Below are positions 1-8,667 of a DNA stretch of 64,000 bases, in pieces. Under the pieces are notes generated by a model that saw nothing but the letters and a program-made list of their open reading frames with translations, made no database searches and was not told the origin of the DNA. Origin of the DNA: Catellatospora sichuanensis (GTDB taxonomy: Bacteria > Actinomycetota > Actinomycetes > Mycobacteriales > Micromonosporaceae). The stretch is taken from positions 164,932-228,931 of the forward strand of contig NZ_ML660184.1 in NCBI RefSeq assembly GCF_007483665.1, read 5' to 3'. Every line of letters begins with the position of its first letter. Position 1 is the first letter of the stretch. The translations under genes were made by a program, and so were the position numbers.

Positions 1-2690
1 TCGCTGAACTGCCCCGCGGGCCAGCCGGTGTTGCCGGTGACCGTCACCCGGACGTAGCGGCGCGACGCGGCGGTGAAGTTGATCGTCGCGCTGTTGCCGG
101 TGGCCGGGTTGAACGTGTAGCCCGCCGAACCCGCCAGGCTGCTGAAGTTCGAGCCGTCCGTCGAGCCCAGCACCTGCAGGGTCTCGGTGCGGGTGCCCCA
201 CGAGGGCGGCAGCTTCAGCACGACCTGGTTGACGGTCGCGCTCGTGCCCAGGTCGACCGTGATCGACTGCGGGAAGGCGTTGTTGTTGCTCTCCCAGTAC
301 GTGTTCACGTCGCCGTCGACCGCGTTGCCCGAGCCGTAAGACTGCGTGTGGCTGGTCTCCGTGGTCGGGCGGCCCGCGGCGAGGTTGCCGTTGGGGTTGA
401 AGCCCATGCCGGACAGGTTCACCACGTGCGGGTTGCCCTGCGCGTTGCTGCCCACGGACAGCTGCCCGTTGCGGGTGCCGGTCGCGGTCGGCGTGAACGT
501 CACCGAGGCCGTGCAGCTCGCACCGGGTGCCAGCGTCGTGCCGCAGTTCGTGGTCCGGGCGAAGTCACCGCTGACGGCGACGCCGCTCAGGTTCGCGGTG
601 ATGGTGCCCGGGTTGCTGACCGTGACCGTCTGCGCGGCGCTGGTCGTGCCCACGTTCTGCGTGCCGAACACGAGGTTCGACGTGCTCAGGCTCAGCTGCG
701 CCGAGGGCGGCGGCGGGGAGCTGGGCGGCGGTGGGCTGTTGCTCGGCGGGGTGGAGCCGCTGGTCCAGACCGGGGTCGGCCAGATGCCGGTGCAGGCCGG
801 CGGGTTGGCGTACCAGCCGGAGTTGGTGCCCACCTGGGTGATCTGGAACGACGGGCCCACGCAGTTGTGGATCGGGTTGCTCTGCGCGATGCCGGTCGCG
901 GTCACGTTCTCGAACGTGGCCTGGCCCTGCGACTGCACCTGCAGCGCGTACGTGCCCGCGCCGATGATGCGCACGTTCTTGAAGTGGATGCCGCTGGCCC
1001 CGCCCTCGATCCAGTGCAGCGCCGCGTAGGAGCTGTCCAGGATGTCGGCGTCGGTGACGTTGATGGTCGCTCCGGCGATGGGCTCGTTGAGGCCGGAGAA
1101 CCAGATCGCGCCGACGCCGAAGTTCCAGTTGTAGTCGGAGTTGCCGGCCCGGATCAGGGTGTTGCGGGCGATGGTGAAGGTGCCCGCCACGGCGGTGCCC
1201 TGGCCCGAGTTGACGCCCGGGTAGCGGTTGCCGATGTGGATGCCGCCGCCGTTGGTGATGGTGTCCGCGACCACGTTGTCCGTGATCTTGATGTCGCGGC
1301 CGCCGTACGACACGATGTTGTTCGCCAGGATCGTCACGCCGACCGTGTTGAACGAGAACGTGTTGTTGACGTTCGGGATGCGCTCGGGCCACATCGCCAG
1401 GCCGTCGTCACCGGTGTTGCGGACGAAGGTGTTGGTGACCGTCGAGTTGGTGACGCCGGTGTGGAAGTTCACGCCGTCGGCGGTCTGGTCCAGGATCACG
1501 CTGTTGCGGATCGTGAAGTTGTCCATCGGGCCGTCCATCCAGGCGCCGACCTTCGTGTGCTGCATCCACACGTGGTCGACCACCGAGTTGGTCATGGCCC
1601 CGCCCATGGCGTTGACCTGGTCGTTGTCCTCGCGCTCGCGGATGTCGCCGATGATGGCGAAGTCCTTGAGGGTGACGTTGCGGCTCGGGCCGCCCGCCTC
1701 GTGCGCGCGGATCTCGCCGCCGTAGCCGCCGCCCGCGACATACTTGCCGTAGACGCCCACCGCGCGGTTGCGCTGGGTGGGGTGGCGGCCGGTGAGCACC
1801 GAGTGCCACATGCCCGCGCCCTGCAGGGTCACCCCGTCGACCACGATGTGGTCCCAGACGGTGTACGTGCCCGCGGGGATCCAGACGACCCGGCCCTGCG
1901 CCCGGCCCGCGTCGACCGCGGCCTGGAACTTCGCCGTGTTGTCGGCGGTGCCGCCGTTCGGGTCGGCGCCGAAGTCGGCCACCACGTCGATCGCGTTGGC
2001 GGGCTTGCTCTTCGGCCCGCCGACGACCTCGAAGTCGGCCAGGTCGATGGTGAACGTCGGCGACTGCGCGGTCGAGTTCACCTGCAGCCGGATCTTCGTG
2101 CCCACCGGGTACGTGCTGCCGAGCAGGCTGCGCTGCTCGTCGTAGAAGTGGTGCGGGTTGGTGTCGTTCGGGTTGTTGTTGAACGGGTAGCCACCGTAGT
2201 ACCAGCCGTACTTGGAGGTCACCGGGACGGTCTTCAGCAGCGACCCGTTGACCCGCAGGTCGATGGTGGCGTCGCGGCCGGTGCCCGCGCCGTTGTCCGG
2301 CAGGCTGTACCGGAAGTTGATCGAGTCGGCGGGCGCCGAGAGGGTGAACTCGACGTACTCGCCGACCGCGTCGAGGACGACGGCCTGGCGGCCGGACGCC
2401 TCGGAGGCCAGCTGGCCGTAGTAGCGGGTGTGCGCCAGGATCGTGCCGTTGGTCGGCTGCTCCTCGGCCTCGAACTCCTTGAACGCGACGGTCGCGCCGC
2501 GCCCGGCGATCGAGAACGGGGAGATCGACGCGACCTGCTGCAGGTCAGGGCTCGAGGTGCCGAAAGCGGTGACCGCGACCAGCGCCACGCCGGCCAGCAT
2601 CGAGCTGGCGGCCGCGGCGGCCAGCCCGGTGCGGCGGCGAGGCGCTGACGCGCGGCCCGTCGGGGCGGGTGGGGTGCTGTGCTCGTTCAT
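1..2690 (-). CDS. Secreted beta-helix glycoside hydrolase, GH87 alpha-1,3-glucanase/mycodextranase-like, with ASH and discoidin domains; 3' end outside window
   Basis: The frame is open from ATG at 2690 to the window edge (896 codons). Order of parts: an RRR-containing signal peptide (about 1-46); a CBM6/35-like beta-sandwich (about 65-220); a right-handed beta-helix of the pectate-lyase superfold (about 225-640) starting at a GADPNGG segment; a proline-rich linker (about 645-663); an ASH/choice-of-anchor-D domain (about 663-752); and an F5/8 type C (discoidin/CBM32) domain running off the edge. In the helix Asp405, Asp428 and Asp429 show the D-x22-DD spacing I recall for the catalytic aspartates of GH87 enzymes. 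The neighbours (alpha-glucosidase, sugar importer) fit an exported enzyme that opens alpha-1,3-glucan or a related polymer. The domain layout is seen; the GH87 call rests on motif spacing and context. The alternative is a GH28-like or pectate-lyase-superfamily protein. Confidence 0.72.
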   Translation of the reverse strand, partial: MNEHSTPPAPTGRASAPRRRTGLAAAAASSMLAGVALVAVTAFGTSSPDLQQVASISPFSIAGRGATVAFKEFEAEEQPTNGTILAHTRYYGQLASEASGRQAVVLDAVGEYVEFTLSAPADSINFRYSLPDNGAGTGRDATIDLRVNGSLLKTVPVTSKYGWYYGGYPFNNNPNDTNPHHFYDEQRSLLGSTYPVGTKIRLQVNSTAQSPTFTIDLADFEVVGGPKSKPANAIDVVADFGADPNGGTADNTAKFQAAVDAGRAQGRVVWIPAGTYTVWDHIVVDGVTLQGAGMWHSVLTGRHPTQRNRAVGVYGKYVAGGGYGGEIRAHEAGGPSRNVTLKDFAIIGDIREREDNDQVNAMGGAMTNSVVDHVWMQHTKVGAWMDGPMDNFTIRNSVILDQTADGVNFHTGVTNSTVTNTFVRNTGDDGLAMWPERIPNVNNTFSFNTVGVTILANNIVSYGGRDIKITDNVVADTITNGGGIHIGNRYPGVNSGQGTAVAGTFTIARNTLIRAGNSDYNWNFGVGAIWFSGLNEPIAGATINVTDADILDSSYAALHWIEGGASGIHFKNVRIIGAGTYALQVQSQGQATFENVTATGIAQSNPIHNCVGPSFQITQVGTNSGWYANPPACTGIWPTPVWTSGSTPPSNSPPPPSSPPPPSAQLSLSTSNLVFGTQNVGTTSAAQTVTVSNPGTITANLSGVAVSGDFARTTNCGTTLAPGASCTASVTFTPTATGTRNGQLSVGSNAQGNPHVVNLSGMGFNPNGNLAAGRPTTETSHTQSYGSGNAVDGDVNTYWESNNNAFPQSITVDLGTSATVNQVVLKLPPSWGTRTETLQVLGSTDGSNFSSLAGSAGYTFNPATGNSATINFTAASRRYVRVTVTGNTGWPAGQFS

Positions 2691-2818
2691 TGCCTGTGCT
2701 GCCTTCCGGTGGGGACGGGTGACCGGAGCGGAGTGAGGCGGCGCGAATCGGGGGTGCGCGCCGCCACGGCCGTGGCGATGCTGAGCTACGGGCTCCTTTC
2801 CAGCCCGTATGCGACGGG

Positions 2819-4468
2819 TCAGGCGGGGCGGATCCAGACCGCGGTGTCCGCGGGCAGGCGGTTGCCGTCCAGCGGGCCGCTGGCGACGAGGACCTGCGCG
2901 TACGCCGGCAGGTCGACGGTGTGGTCGGCGAGGTTGACCACGCAGATCAGGTCGAGGCCGTCCGGGGCGGGACGGCGGAACGACAGCACCTGGGCGGAGC
3001 TGTCCAGCCACGACATCGGGCCGTCGCCGAGTGCGGGCTCGCTGCGGCGCAGGCTCAGGCAGCGCCGGTACAGCTCCAGCATCGAGCCCGGGTCACCGGT
3101 CTGCGCCTCGGCGGTGTACGCCTTCCACGCCGCCGGCTGCGGCAGCCACGGCTTGGCCGGTGCGCCGTCGGGGCTGAAGCCGAACGGGGCCTGCGCGCCC
3201 GACCAGGGCAGCGGCACCCGGCAGCCGTCGCGGCCCGGGTCGGCGCCCGCGGTGCGGTGCCACATCGGGTCCTGCATCAGCTCGGCCGGGATGTCCTCGA
3301 CCTCCCACAGGCCCAGCTCCTCGCCCTGGTACAGGTAGGCCGAGCCGGGCAGTGCCAGCGCCAGCAGGATCGCCGCGCGGGCGCGCCGGGTGCCCAGCTC
3401 CAGGTCGACCGGGGTGTCGTGGGTGCGGCCCTTGAAGCTGAACGAGGTGTCGGCGCGGCCGTAACGGCTGACGTGGCGGGTCACGTCGTGATTGGACAGC
3501 ACCCAGGTCGCGGGGGCGTCGACCGGCGCGTGCGATTGCAGCGTGTCGTCGATGACGTCGCGAAGCAGCGCGGCATCCCAGGGCGAGCACAGGAAGTTCA
3601 TGTTGAACGCGGTGTGCATCTCGTCCGGGCGCAGGTAGTTGGTGAAGCGCTGCACGTCGGGCATCCACACCTCGCCGATGAGCGCGCGGCCGCCGTACTC
3701 GTCGGCGATGCGCCGCCAGGCGCGGTACACGTCGTGCACCTCGTCGAGGTCCTCGAACGGGTGCCGCTCGGTCGTGCCGACCTCGGGCAGGGTCGGGTCC
3801 TTGATGAGCAGGCCCGCCGAGTCGATGCGGATGCCGTCGGCGCCCCGGTCGAACCAGAAGCGCAGCACGTTCTCGTGCTCCTCCCGCACCGCGGGGTGGT
3901 CCCAGTTCCAGTCGGGCTGCGCGCCGTCGAACAGATGCAGGTACCACTCGCCGTCGGGCACCCGGGTCCAGGTGCCTCCGCCGAAGTTGGAGGTCCACGC
4001 GGTCGGGGGCAGCTCGCCGTGCTCGCCCTTGCCGGGGCGGAACCAGAACAGCTCGCGCTCCGGCGAACCCGGGCCCGCCGCCAGCGCCGCCTGGAACCAG
4101 GGGTGCTGGTCGGAGCAGTGATTCGGGACCACGTCGACGATGACGCGGATGCCCAGCTCGTGGGCCTTCCGGATCATCTGCTCGCACTCGGCCAGGTCAC
4201 CGAAGATCGGGTCGATGTTGCGGTAGTCGCTCACGTCGTACCCGCCGTCCGCCTGGGGCGAGACGTAGAAGGGGTTGAACCAGATGGCGTCGATGCCCAG
4301 GTCCCTCAGGTACTGCAGATGCGCCCGGACACCGGCCAGGTCGCCGACCCCGTCGCCGTTGCCGTCGGCGAAGCTGCGGACGTACACCTGGTAGATGGCG
4401 GCATCGCGCCACCAGGCGTCCGTCGCCGAGCGCACCCCCTGCGGCGCGGGGGCTCCGATGTCAACCAC
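2819..4468 (-). CDS. GH13 alpha-glucosidase / oligo-1,6-glucosidase
   Basis: This 549-residue cytoplasmic GH13 enzyme should hydrolyse imported alpha-gluco-oligosaccharides to glucose. The (beta/alpha)8 fold is marked by an N-terminal IYQVYVRSFADGNGDG segment, the DVVPNH region, the nucleophile Asp216 in GIRIDSAG, the acid/base Glu266 in GEVWMPD, and Asp328 in SNHD. The GTG at 4468 is chosen because an AGGAAG ribosome binding site lies 10 nt upstream and the homologous part begins within about 20 residues. The open frame continues upstream only as a shadow of the permease gene. It follows the permease by 86 nt and has no signal peptide. Chain-length and linkage preference cannot be read from the sequence. 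Confidence 0.9.
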   Translation of the reverse strand: MVDIGAPAPQGVRSATDAWWRDAAIYQVYVRSFADGNGDGVGDLAGVRAHLQYLRDLGIDAIWFNPFYVSPQADGGYDVSDYRNIDPIFGDLAECEQMIRKAHELGIRVIVDVVPNHCSDQHPWFQAALAAGPGSPERELFWFRPGKGEHGELPPTAWTSNFGGGTWTRVPDGEWYLHLFDGAQPDWNWDHPAVREEHENVLRFWFDRGADGIRIDSAGLLIKDPTLPEVGTTERHPFEDLDEVHDVYRAWRRIADEYGGRALIGEVWMPDVQRFTNYLRPDEMHTAFNMNFLCSPWDAALLRDVIDDTLQSHAPVDAPATWVLSNHDVTRHVSRYGRADTSFSFKGRTHDTPVDLELGTRRARAAILLALALPGSAYLYQGEELGLWEVEDIPAELMQDPMWHRTAGADPGRDGCRVPLPWSGAQAPFGFSPDGAPAKPWLPQPAAWKAYTAEAQTGDPGSMLELYRRCLSLRRSEPALGDGPMSWLDSSAQVLSFRRPAPDGLDLICVVNLADHTVDLPAYAQVLVASGPLDGNRLPADTAVWIRPA

Positions 4469-4554
4469 GAGATACCTGCTTCCTGTTACGGAACACGAAC
4501 TGGACGTGGGGCACGGCGGGCAGGCCCGCGCGCGGTGCGCGGGCCTGCGGCCGG

Positions 4555-5442
4555 CTACTCCTTGAGACCGCCGGCGGTCAGGCCGGACATGATGCTGCGC
4601 TGGAAGATCAGGAAGAACACGATGGTCGGGATCGCGGCGATGACCGCCGCGGCGACGACCACGTTCTGCGGCGTGCCGCCGGAGAAGGCGTAGATGCCGA
4701 CGCTGATGGTGCGGGTCTCCGGCGAGGGCATGACCAGCTTGGGCCAGAGGAAGTCCTTCCACACCGCGGTCACCGCGAAGATGGAGACCACACCGAGGAT
4801 GGGCCGGGAGATCGGCAGCACGATCGACCAGAGCGTGCGCATCGGCCCCGCGCCGTCCATGGTCGCGGCCGACATCAGGTCCTCCGGGATCGAGTCGAAG
4901 AACCGTTTCAGCAGGAAGATGTTGAACGCGTTCGCCACCGCCGGCAGCCAGATCGCGAACGGCGAGTCGATCAGGCTGATGTGCAGGATCGGCAGGTCGA
5001 TCACCGTCACGTACTGCGGGATGATCAGCACCATCGCCGGGATCATCAACGTCGCCAGCATCATGCCGAGGACCAGGTTGCCCAGCTTCGGCCGCAGCTT
5101 CGACAGCGCGTACGCCGCCGCGGTGTCCAGCACGAGCTGGAACACCAGCGCGCCGATCGCGTAGTAGAAGGTGTTGAACAGCAGCTTGGCCAGGGCCAGC
5201 CGGTCCCACGCCTCGGTGTAGTTCTCCGGCTGCGGGTCCGCCGGCCACAGTGTCGGCGGGGTCTGCGCCAGCTCGGGGCTGGACTTCAGCGCGCCGGTGA
5301 CCATCCAGTACAGCGGCCCGATGAAGACGAGCGTGAACAGGATGAGCACGGTGATGAGCAGGGTCCAGTAGATCGCCTTGCCGCGACCCCGCTGGAGCTG
5401 CGCGAAGGAGACCAGCGACCGCGTCTCGGATTGCTGCGCCAT
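4555..5442 (-). CDS. Carbohydrate ABC transporter permease, MalG/CUT1 type
   Basis: This 295-residue inner-membrane protein has about six hydrophobic helices and the EAA-type cytoplasmic loop SAATMDGAG...LPISRP at about residues 188-206, which docks the ATPase. That is the usual CUT1 size. It pairs with the MalF-type permease 11 nt upstream and the lipoprotein beyond it to form an importer for oligosaccharides. No ATP-binding subunit is encoded here. Actinobacteria often share one MsiK-type ATPase between many sugar importers, so a distant gene probably supplies it (inference). The start is the ATG at 5442, giving MAQQSETR. Confidence 0.9.
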   Translation of the reverse strand: MAQQSETRSLVSFAQLQRGRGKAIYWTLLITVLILFTLVFIGPLYWMVTGALKSSPELAQTPPTLWPADPQPENYTEAWDRLALAKLLFNTFYYAIGALVFQLVLDTAAAYALSKLRPKLGNLVLGMMLATLMIPAMVLIIPQYVTVIDLPILHISLIDSPFAIWLPAVANAFNIFLLKRFFDSIPEDLMSAATMDGAGPMRTLWSIVLPISRPILGVVSIFAVTAVWKDFLWPKLVMPSPETRTISVGIYAFSGGTPQNVVVAAAVIAAIPTIVFFLIFQRSIMSGLTAGGLKE

Positions 5443-5453
5443 GACTCGTTCCC

Positions 5454-6407
5454 CTAGTCCTGTTGCGCGTTCAGTCGGGCATAGACGGCGGAGAAGCCGA
5501 TCAGCGCCACGAGCATGATCACGCCGAGCGCCGCCGCGCCGTTGAGGTCGTTCTGGAAGAAGCCGTGCTGGTAGATGAGGTACACGACCGAGGTGGCCGA
5601 ATCCTCCGAGCCCGCGCCGTTGGCCAGGATCAGCGGCTCGATGAACAGCTGCATGGTCGCCACGACCTGGAGCATCGCCATCAGCGACAGGATCAGCTTG
5701 GTCTGCGGGATCGTCACGTTCGTGATGCGCCGCCACAGGCCCGCGCCGTCGAGCTCGGCGGCCTCGTACAGCTCGCCCGGGATGTTCTGCAGCGCGGCCA
5801 GGTAGATGAGGACCGCACCGCCCATGTTCATCCAGGTCGAGGCGATGACCATGGCGGGCATCGTCATGTCCGTCGACTGCATCCACTGCGAGGTCGGCAG
5901 CCCGAGCCCCTTGAGGATCGAGTTGAACAGGCCGGCGTCGCTGGGGTCGTAGGCGAGGTACTTGAACAGGAACAGTGCGGAGGCCGGGGGCAGCATCACC
6001 GGCAGGTAGACCAGGATGCGCAGGTAACCCTTGGCGTGCCGGAACTCGTTGAGCAGCACCGCCAGGAAGAAGGGGACCGCGTAGCCGAGGATCAGCGCGA
6101 GCACCGTGAAGTACAGGGTGTTCTGCCAGGCCGTCCAGAAGCTCGGGTCGTTGACGATCCGGTCGTAGTTGTCCCAGCCCACCCAGGTGGTCTCGCCCGC
6201 GCGGGTGCGCTGGAAGCTCATGACCACGCCGCGGATCATCGGGTACCACGAGAAGAACGCGAAGCAGATGACCGCGCCGATCAGGAACGCGTAGCCGGTC
6301 AGGTTGTCCTTGAGCCGGCGGTTGCGCCGCGCGCGCCGCGGATCGACGGGTGCTGGCGCTTGGCTGCCGACGTCGATGCCGGCGCCAGGAACGGTGGCGA
6401 TCGCCAT
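5454..6407 (-). CDS. Sugar ABC transporter permease, MalF/CUT1 type
   Basis: This 317-residue integral membrane protein begins with a basic cytoplasmic stretch (RRARRNRRLKDN), followed by six predicted helices. The EAA loop EAAELDGAG...TIPQTK lies near residues 215-235. The ATG at 6407 has AGGAG 7 nt upstream. A longer in-frame start upstream falls in a segment without homology and was rejected. It forms a heterodimer with the MalG-type protein encoded 11 nt downstream. The 145-nt gap to the binding-protein gene holds a hairpin that may lower permease expression relative to the binding protein. Confidence 0.9.
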   Translation of the reverse strand: MAIATVPGAGIDVGSQAPAPVDPRRARRNRRLKDNLTGYAFLIGAVICFAFFSWYPMIRGVVMSFQRTRAGETTWVGWDNYDRIVNDPSFWTAWQNTLYFTVLALILGYAVPFFLAVLLNEFRHAKGYLRILVYLPVMLPPASALFLFKYLAYDPSDAGLFNSILKGLGLPTSQWMQSTDMTMPAMVIASTWMNMGGAVLIYLAALQNIPGELYEAAELDGAGLWRRITNVTIPQTKLILSLMAMLQVVATMQLFIEPLILANGAGSEDSATSVVYLIYQHGFFQNDLNGAAALGVIMLVALIGFSAVYARLNAQQD

Positions 6408-6453
6408 GTCATCACTCCTGAGGGAAGGTGCGGGGTCAGGTCCGCGTGAGGAC

Positions 6454-6481
6454 GGGGAGCCGGCGTGGTGCCCGGCTCCCC
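6454..6481 (-). terminator. Intercistronic hairpin between binding-protein and permease genes
   Basis: GGGGAGCCGG and CCGGCTCCCC form a perfect 10-bp stem around an 8-nt loop, without a U-run. It sits in the 145-nt gap after the solute-binding protein stop. Such hairpins between a binding-protein gene and its permeases often act as partial terminators or protect the upstream message; that role is inferred here. Confidence 0.5.
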
Positions 6482-6552
6482 TTCGCCAGTGGCTCGTCCC
6501 GTGGCCCGCCTGGACGGCGGACCTCCGAGGACTGGCCACCGGCGCCCCTACG

Positions 6553-7932
6553 TCACTTGGCGGCCTGGGTGAGGAGCTGGTTGACCTTCTCCTCGGCCTT
6601 CTTGAGCTCCGCGTCGACGTTCGCGTTCGGGTTGGTCAGGATCGCCGACATCGCACCGTCGAGGATCGCGTAGATGCCCTGCGCGTTCGGCGGCTCGAAC
6701 TTGATCGTGACGGGGTTGTTCTCGAAGGCGGCGAAGTCGTCCGGCGCGATGTTGCCGTTCGCCTTGCGCAGGTCGAACTCCGACTTCTGCGACGCGCTGC
6801 CCGGGGTGAACAGCTGCGGCTGCGGCAGGCCGACCTGCTCGCCCAGAGTCTTGGCCCGGGCGTAGTCGAACTGGCCCTTGCCCGGGGTGAGCTTCTCGAA
6901 GGCGAGCCACTTCAGACCGGCCTTGACCTGGTCGTCGGTCAGGCCCTTCTTGAAGAAGTAGCCCTCACCGCCGCCGAGGGTGCCCTTGGCGGCGCCGTCC
7001 TGGCCGGGCATGGCGCCCATCGCCCAGTCCTCGTACTTGCCCTGGAACTGGGTGACGATCGCGGTGGTCGCGTCGGGCGCGCCGATGAACATGCCGACCT
7101 TGCCGGCACCCGCGATGGTCAGCAGATCGCCCCAGCCGAGCAGCTGGCGGGCGCCCATGCTGTTGTCGCCGTACCGCATGTCCTTGAGGTTCTGCAGAAC
7201 CTTCTTGCCCATGTCGTTGTTGAAGTCGGCCTTCTTGTTGTCGGCCGTGACCAGCGCGCCGCCCTGGGCGTACAGCTCGGCGGTGAAGTGCCAGCCGCCG
7301 GTGTTGCCCGAGCTGTACTCGCCGAAGCCGGCGATGCCGTCACCGAGCGCCGAGATCTTCTTGGCGGCCTCGCGAACCTCGGCCCAGGTCTTCGGCGGGC
7401 TCTTCGGGTCGAGACCGGCCTTGCTGAACAGGGTCTTGTTGTAGACCAGGCCCATCGAGTAGTTCTTGGTCGGGATGCCCCAGACCTTGCCGTCCTTGGT
7501 GAACGTGTTCTTCGCGTCGCCGAGCACATCGTCCCAGGTCGGGATGTTGTCCTTGTTGGCGAAGGCGGAGATGTCCATCGCCTGGCCGGAGTCGATGACC
7601 TGCTGCACGTCGGTCATGTAGCCGTAGAACACGTCGGTCATCGAGCCGCCCTGCAGGCGGGCGGTGAAGTCCGGCGGGTTCGCGCACTGGGTGCCGACCG
7701 AAACGCTCTTGATCTTGATGTCGGGGTTGGCCGCCTCGAACGCCTTGACGTCGTCGTTCCACGCCTGCAGCAGGTTCTTCTGCGCACCGACCGGCTGGCA
7801 GTCGACCGTGATGATGGTCTTGCCGGCAGCATCCGCGCCATCGTCGCTCTTGGTGGAGCAGGCCGCGAGGCCCAGTCCCAGGCCGGTCGCGAGCGCGATC
7901 GCCGCGACCTTCCGGAAGTGCGGTACGGACAT
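6553..7932 (-). CDS. Extracellular sugar-binding lipoprotein of the ABC importer (solute-binding family 1)
   Basis: This 459-residue protein has a lipoprotein signal (basic n-region, hydrophobic core, lipobox LAAC with Cys25), so it should be lipid-anchored outside the membrane. The body has features of family-1 oligosaccharide-binding proteins: a WGIPTKNYSMGLVYN segment, a GGEGYFFKKG segment and many surface lysines. It delivers the sugar to the two permeases encoded downstream. The start is the ATG at 7932. Its own promoter is visible about 135-165 nt upstream, so it heads the operon. The bound sugar is not known; an alpha-gluco-oligosaccharide is inferred from the enzymes encoded next to it. 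Confidence 0.92.
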   Translation of the reverse strand: MSVPHFRKVAAIALATGLGLGLAACSTKSDDGADAAGKTIITVDCQPVGAQKNLLQAWNDDVKAFEAANPDIKIKSVSVGTQCANPPDFTARLQGGSMTDVFYGYMTDVQQVIDSGQAMDISAFANKDNIPTWDDVLGDAKNTFTKDGKVWGIPTKNYSMGLVYNKTLFSKAGLDPKSPPKTWAEVREAAKKISALGDGIAGFGEYSSGNTGGWHFTAELYAQGGALVTADNKKADFNNDMGKKVLQNLKDMRYGDNSMGARQLLGWGDLLTIAGAGKVGMFIGAPDATTAIVTQFQGKYEDWAMGAMPGQDGAAKGTLGGGEGYFFKKGLTDDQVKAGLKWLAFEKLTPGKGQFDYARAKTLGEQVGLPQPQLFTPGSASQKSEFDLRKANGNIAPDDFAAFENNPVTIKFEPPNAQGIYAILDGAMSAILTNPNANVDAELKKAEEKVNQLLTQAAK

Positions 7933-8067
7933 CTGTCCATCCCTTCGGGAAACAGTTCTTGAGATCTACGGAGCCGCGAGGACGGATCGCCGCGGCGGCC
8001 TCTTGTTGTTGCGCTGACTTCCGTGTGACCTGCCTCGCATTTTCCAAGGTCAGGCTTAGGTGAAGTC

Positions 8068-8096
8068 ACTGTAGCGATGGCGACTCATTTCCGCAA
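8068..8096 (-). promoter_or_regulatory. Putative sigma-70-type promoter of the sugar importer operon
   Basis: Read on the minus strand, TTGCGG (8096-8091) and TACAGT (8073-8068) are separated by exactly 17 nt, a good match to the actinobacterial housekeeping consensus. The transcript would have a leader of about 130 nt before the ATG at 7932. A TTGCGTAA element lies about 15 nt upstream of the -35 box and could bind the LacI-type regulator. Confidence 0.6.
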
Positions 8097-8454
8097 GGTG
8101 TCGAGATAGTTACGCAATTTTTTGACCGAACCTTGTCGCGCACGAGCGAGCGTATGTGCTGGAAGGACTGCCTGTGGTCTGGTTCACATGGCATGTGTCG
8201 ATGCCGTTTCGCAATCTGGTTTGCACGCGGTCATGTCTTTGCGGTGCGGCGTACGCGATGACCGGTGCTGTGTCATAAACGTGCAGCTCAAGTCTGCAAA
8301 CCCGGCAAAGCACGCCCATCCGCTGACGACCTGCACCGCAGTGGGAGCGCCCGGCGACGGCGAAGCATCGACGGCAGCCGACCGCGGTCACGTTTACGCA
8401 ACGTTTCAACGCCCCGCGCCAACCGCCACACGCGGCGCCCACCCGCCCCGGCCC

Positions 8455-8525
8455 CTGCCGCAACTCTTAAAGAGTCGCGGCTTCCGGACGCCCCGAATGG
8501 CGCCACTCTTTGAGAGTTGCGGCAG
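8455..8525. repeat. Nested inverted repeat in the lacI 3' region
   Basis: Two 21-nt arms (8455-8475 and 8505-8525) are reverse complements with one mismatch, separated by 29 nt. Each arm ends in a smaller dyad of its own, ACTCT-3-AGAGT. Either a long hairpin or two small ones could form. It contains no coding sequence. Confidence 0.75.
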
Positions 8526-8610
8526 GAGGGCGGGCCGGAAGGGCGGCGGGGAGGCGCGGCGGGGAGGGCGGTCGGAATCGGCGGCGCTGCTGGGCGCGGC
8601 GGGAAAGCGA

Positions 8611-8651
8611 ACGGCTCCGTGCACACCGTTTGCACGGGTGGACGGAGCCGT
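8611..8651 (-). terminator. Terminator hairpin of the lacI-type gene
   Basis: ACGGCTCCGT and ACGGAGCCGT form a perfect 10-bp outer stem, and GTGCA...TGCAC pairs inside it. It begins 16 nt after the regulator stop codon, which is the expected terminator position. Confidence 0.6.
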
Positions 8652-8667
8652 GGGGAGGTGAAAGCGG

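Larger units (their letters stand above)
7933..8667. other. 735-bp intergenic region between lacI and the importer operon
   Basis: No convincing gene is present; the short ORFs here have no homology I recognise and no consistent start signals. The stretch holds the lacI terminator hairpin, a nested inverted repeat, and the promoter of the binding-protein gene. Two TTACGCAA-type elements (about 8111-8118 and 8394-8401) and a GCAACGTTTC core (8398-8407) resemble the CG-centred half sites of LacI-family operators. They are candidate binding sites for the neighbouring regulator. Confidence 0.5.

Noticed and set aside
348-2648. 766-codon open frame on the plus strand opposite the GH87-like gene
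   Set aside because: Arg/Ala/Gly/Val-rich composition with no domain signals; it is the antisense shadow of a strong minus-strand gene, a common result of high GC.
4469-5248. In-frame extension of the GH13 gene into the permease gene
   Set aside because: The extra residues are a frame-shifted reading of the permease; GTG 4468 has a ribosome binding site and starts the family homology.
8110-8661. Short ORFs on both strands in the lacI-importer gap
   Set aside because: Mutually overlapping, Arg/Cys-rich, without ribosome binding sites or recognised domains.
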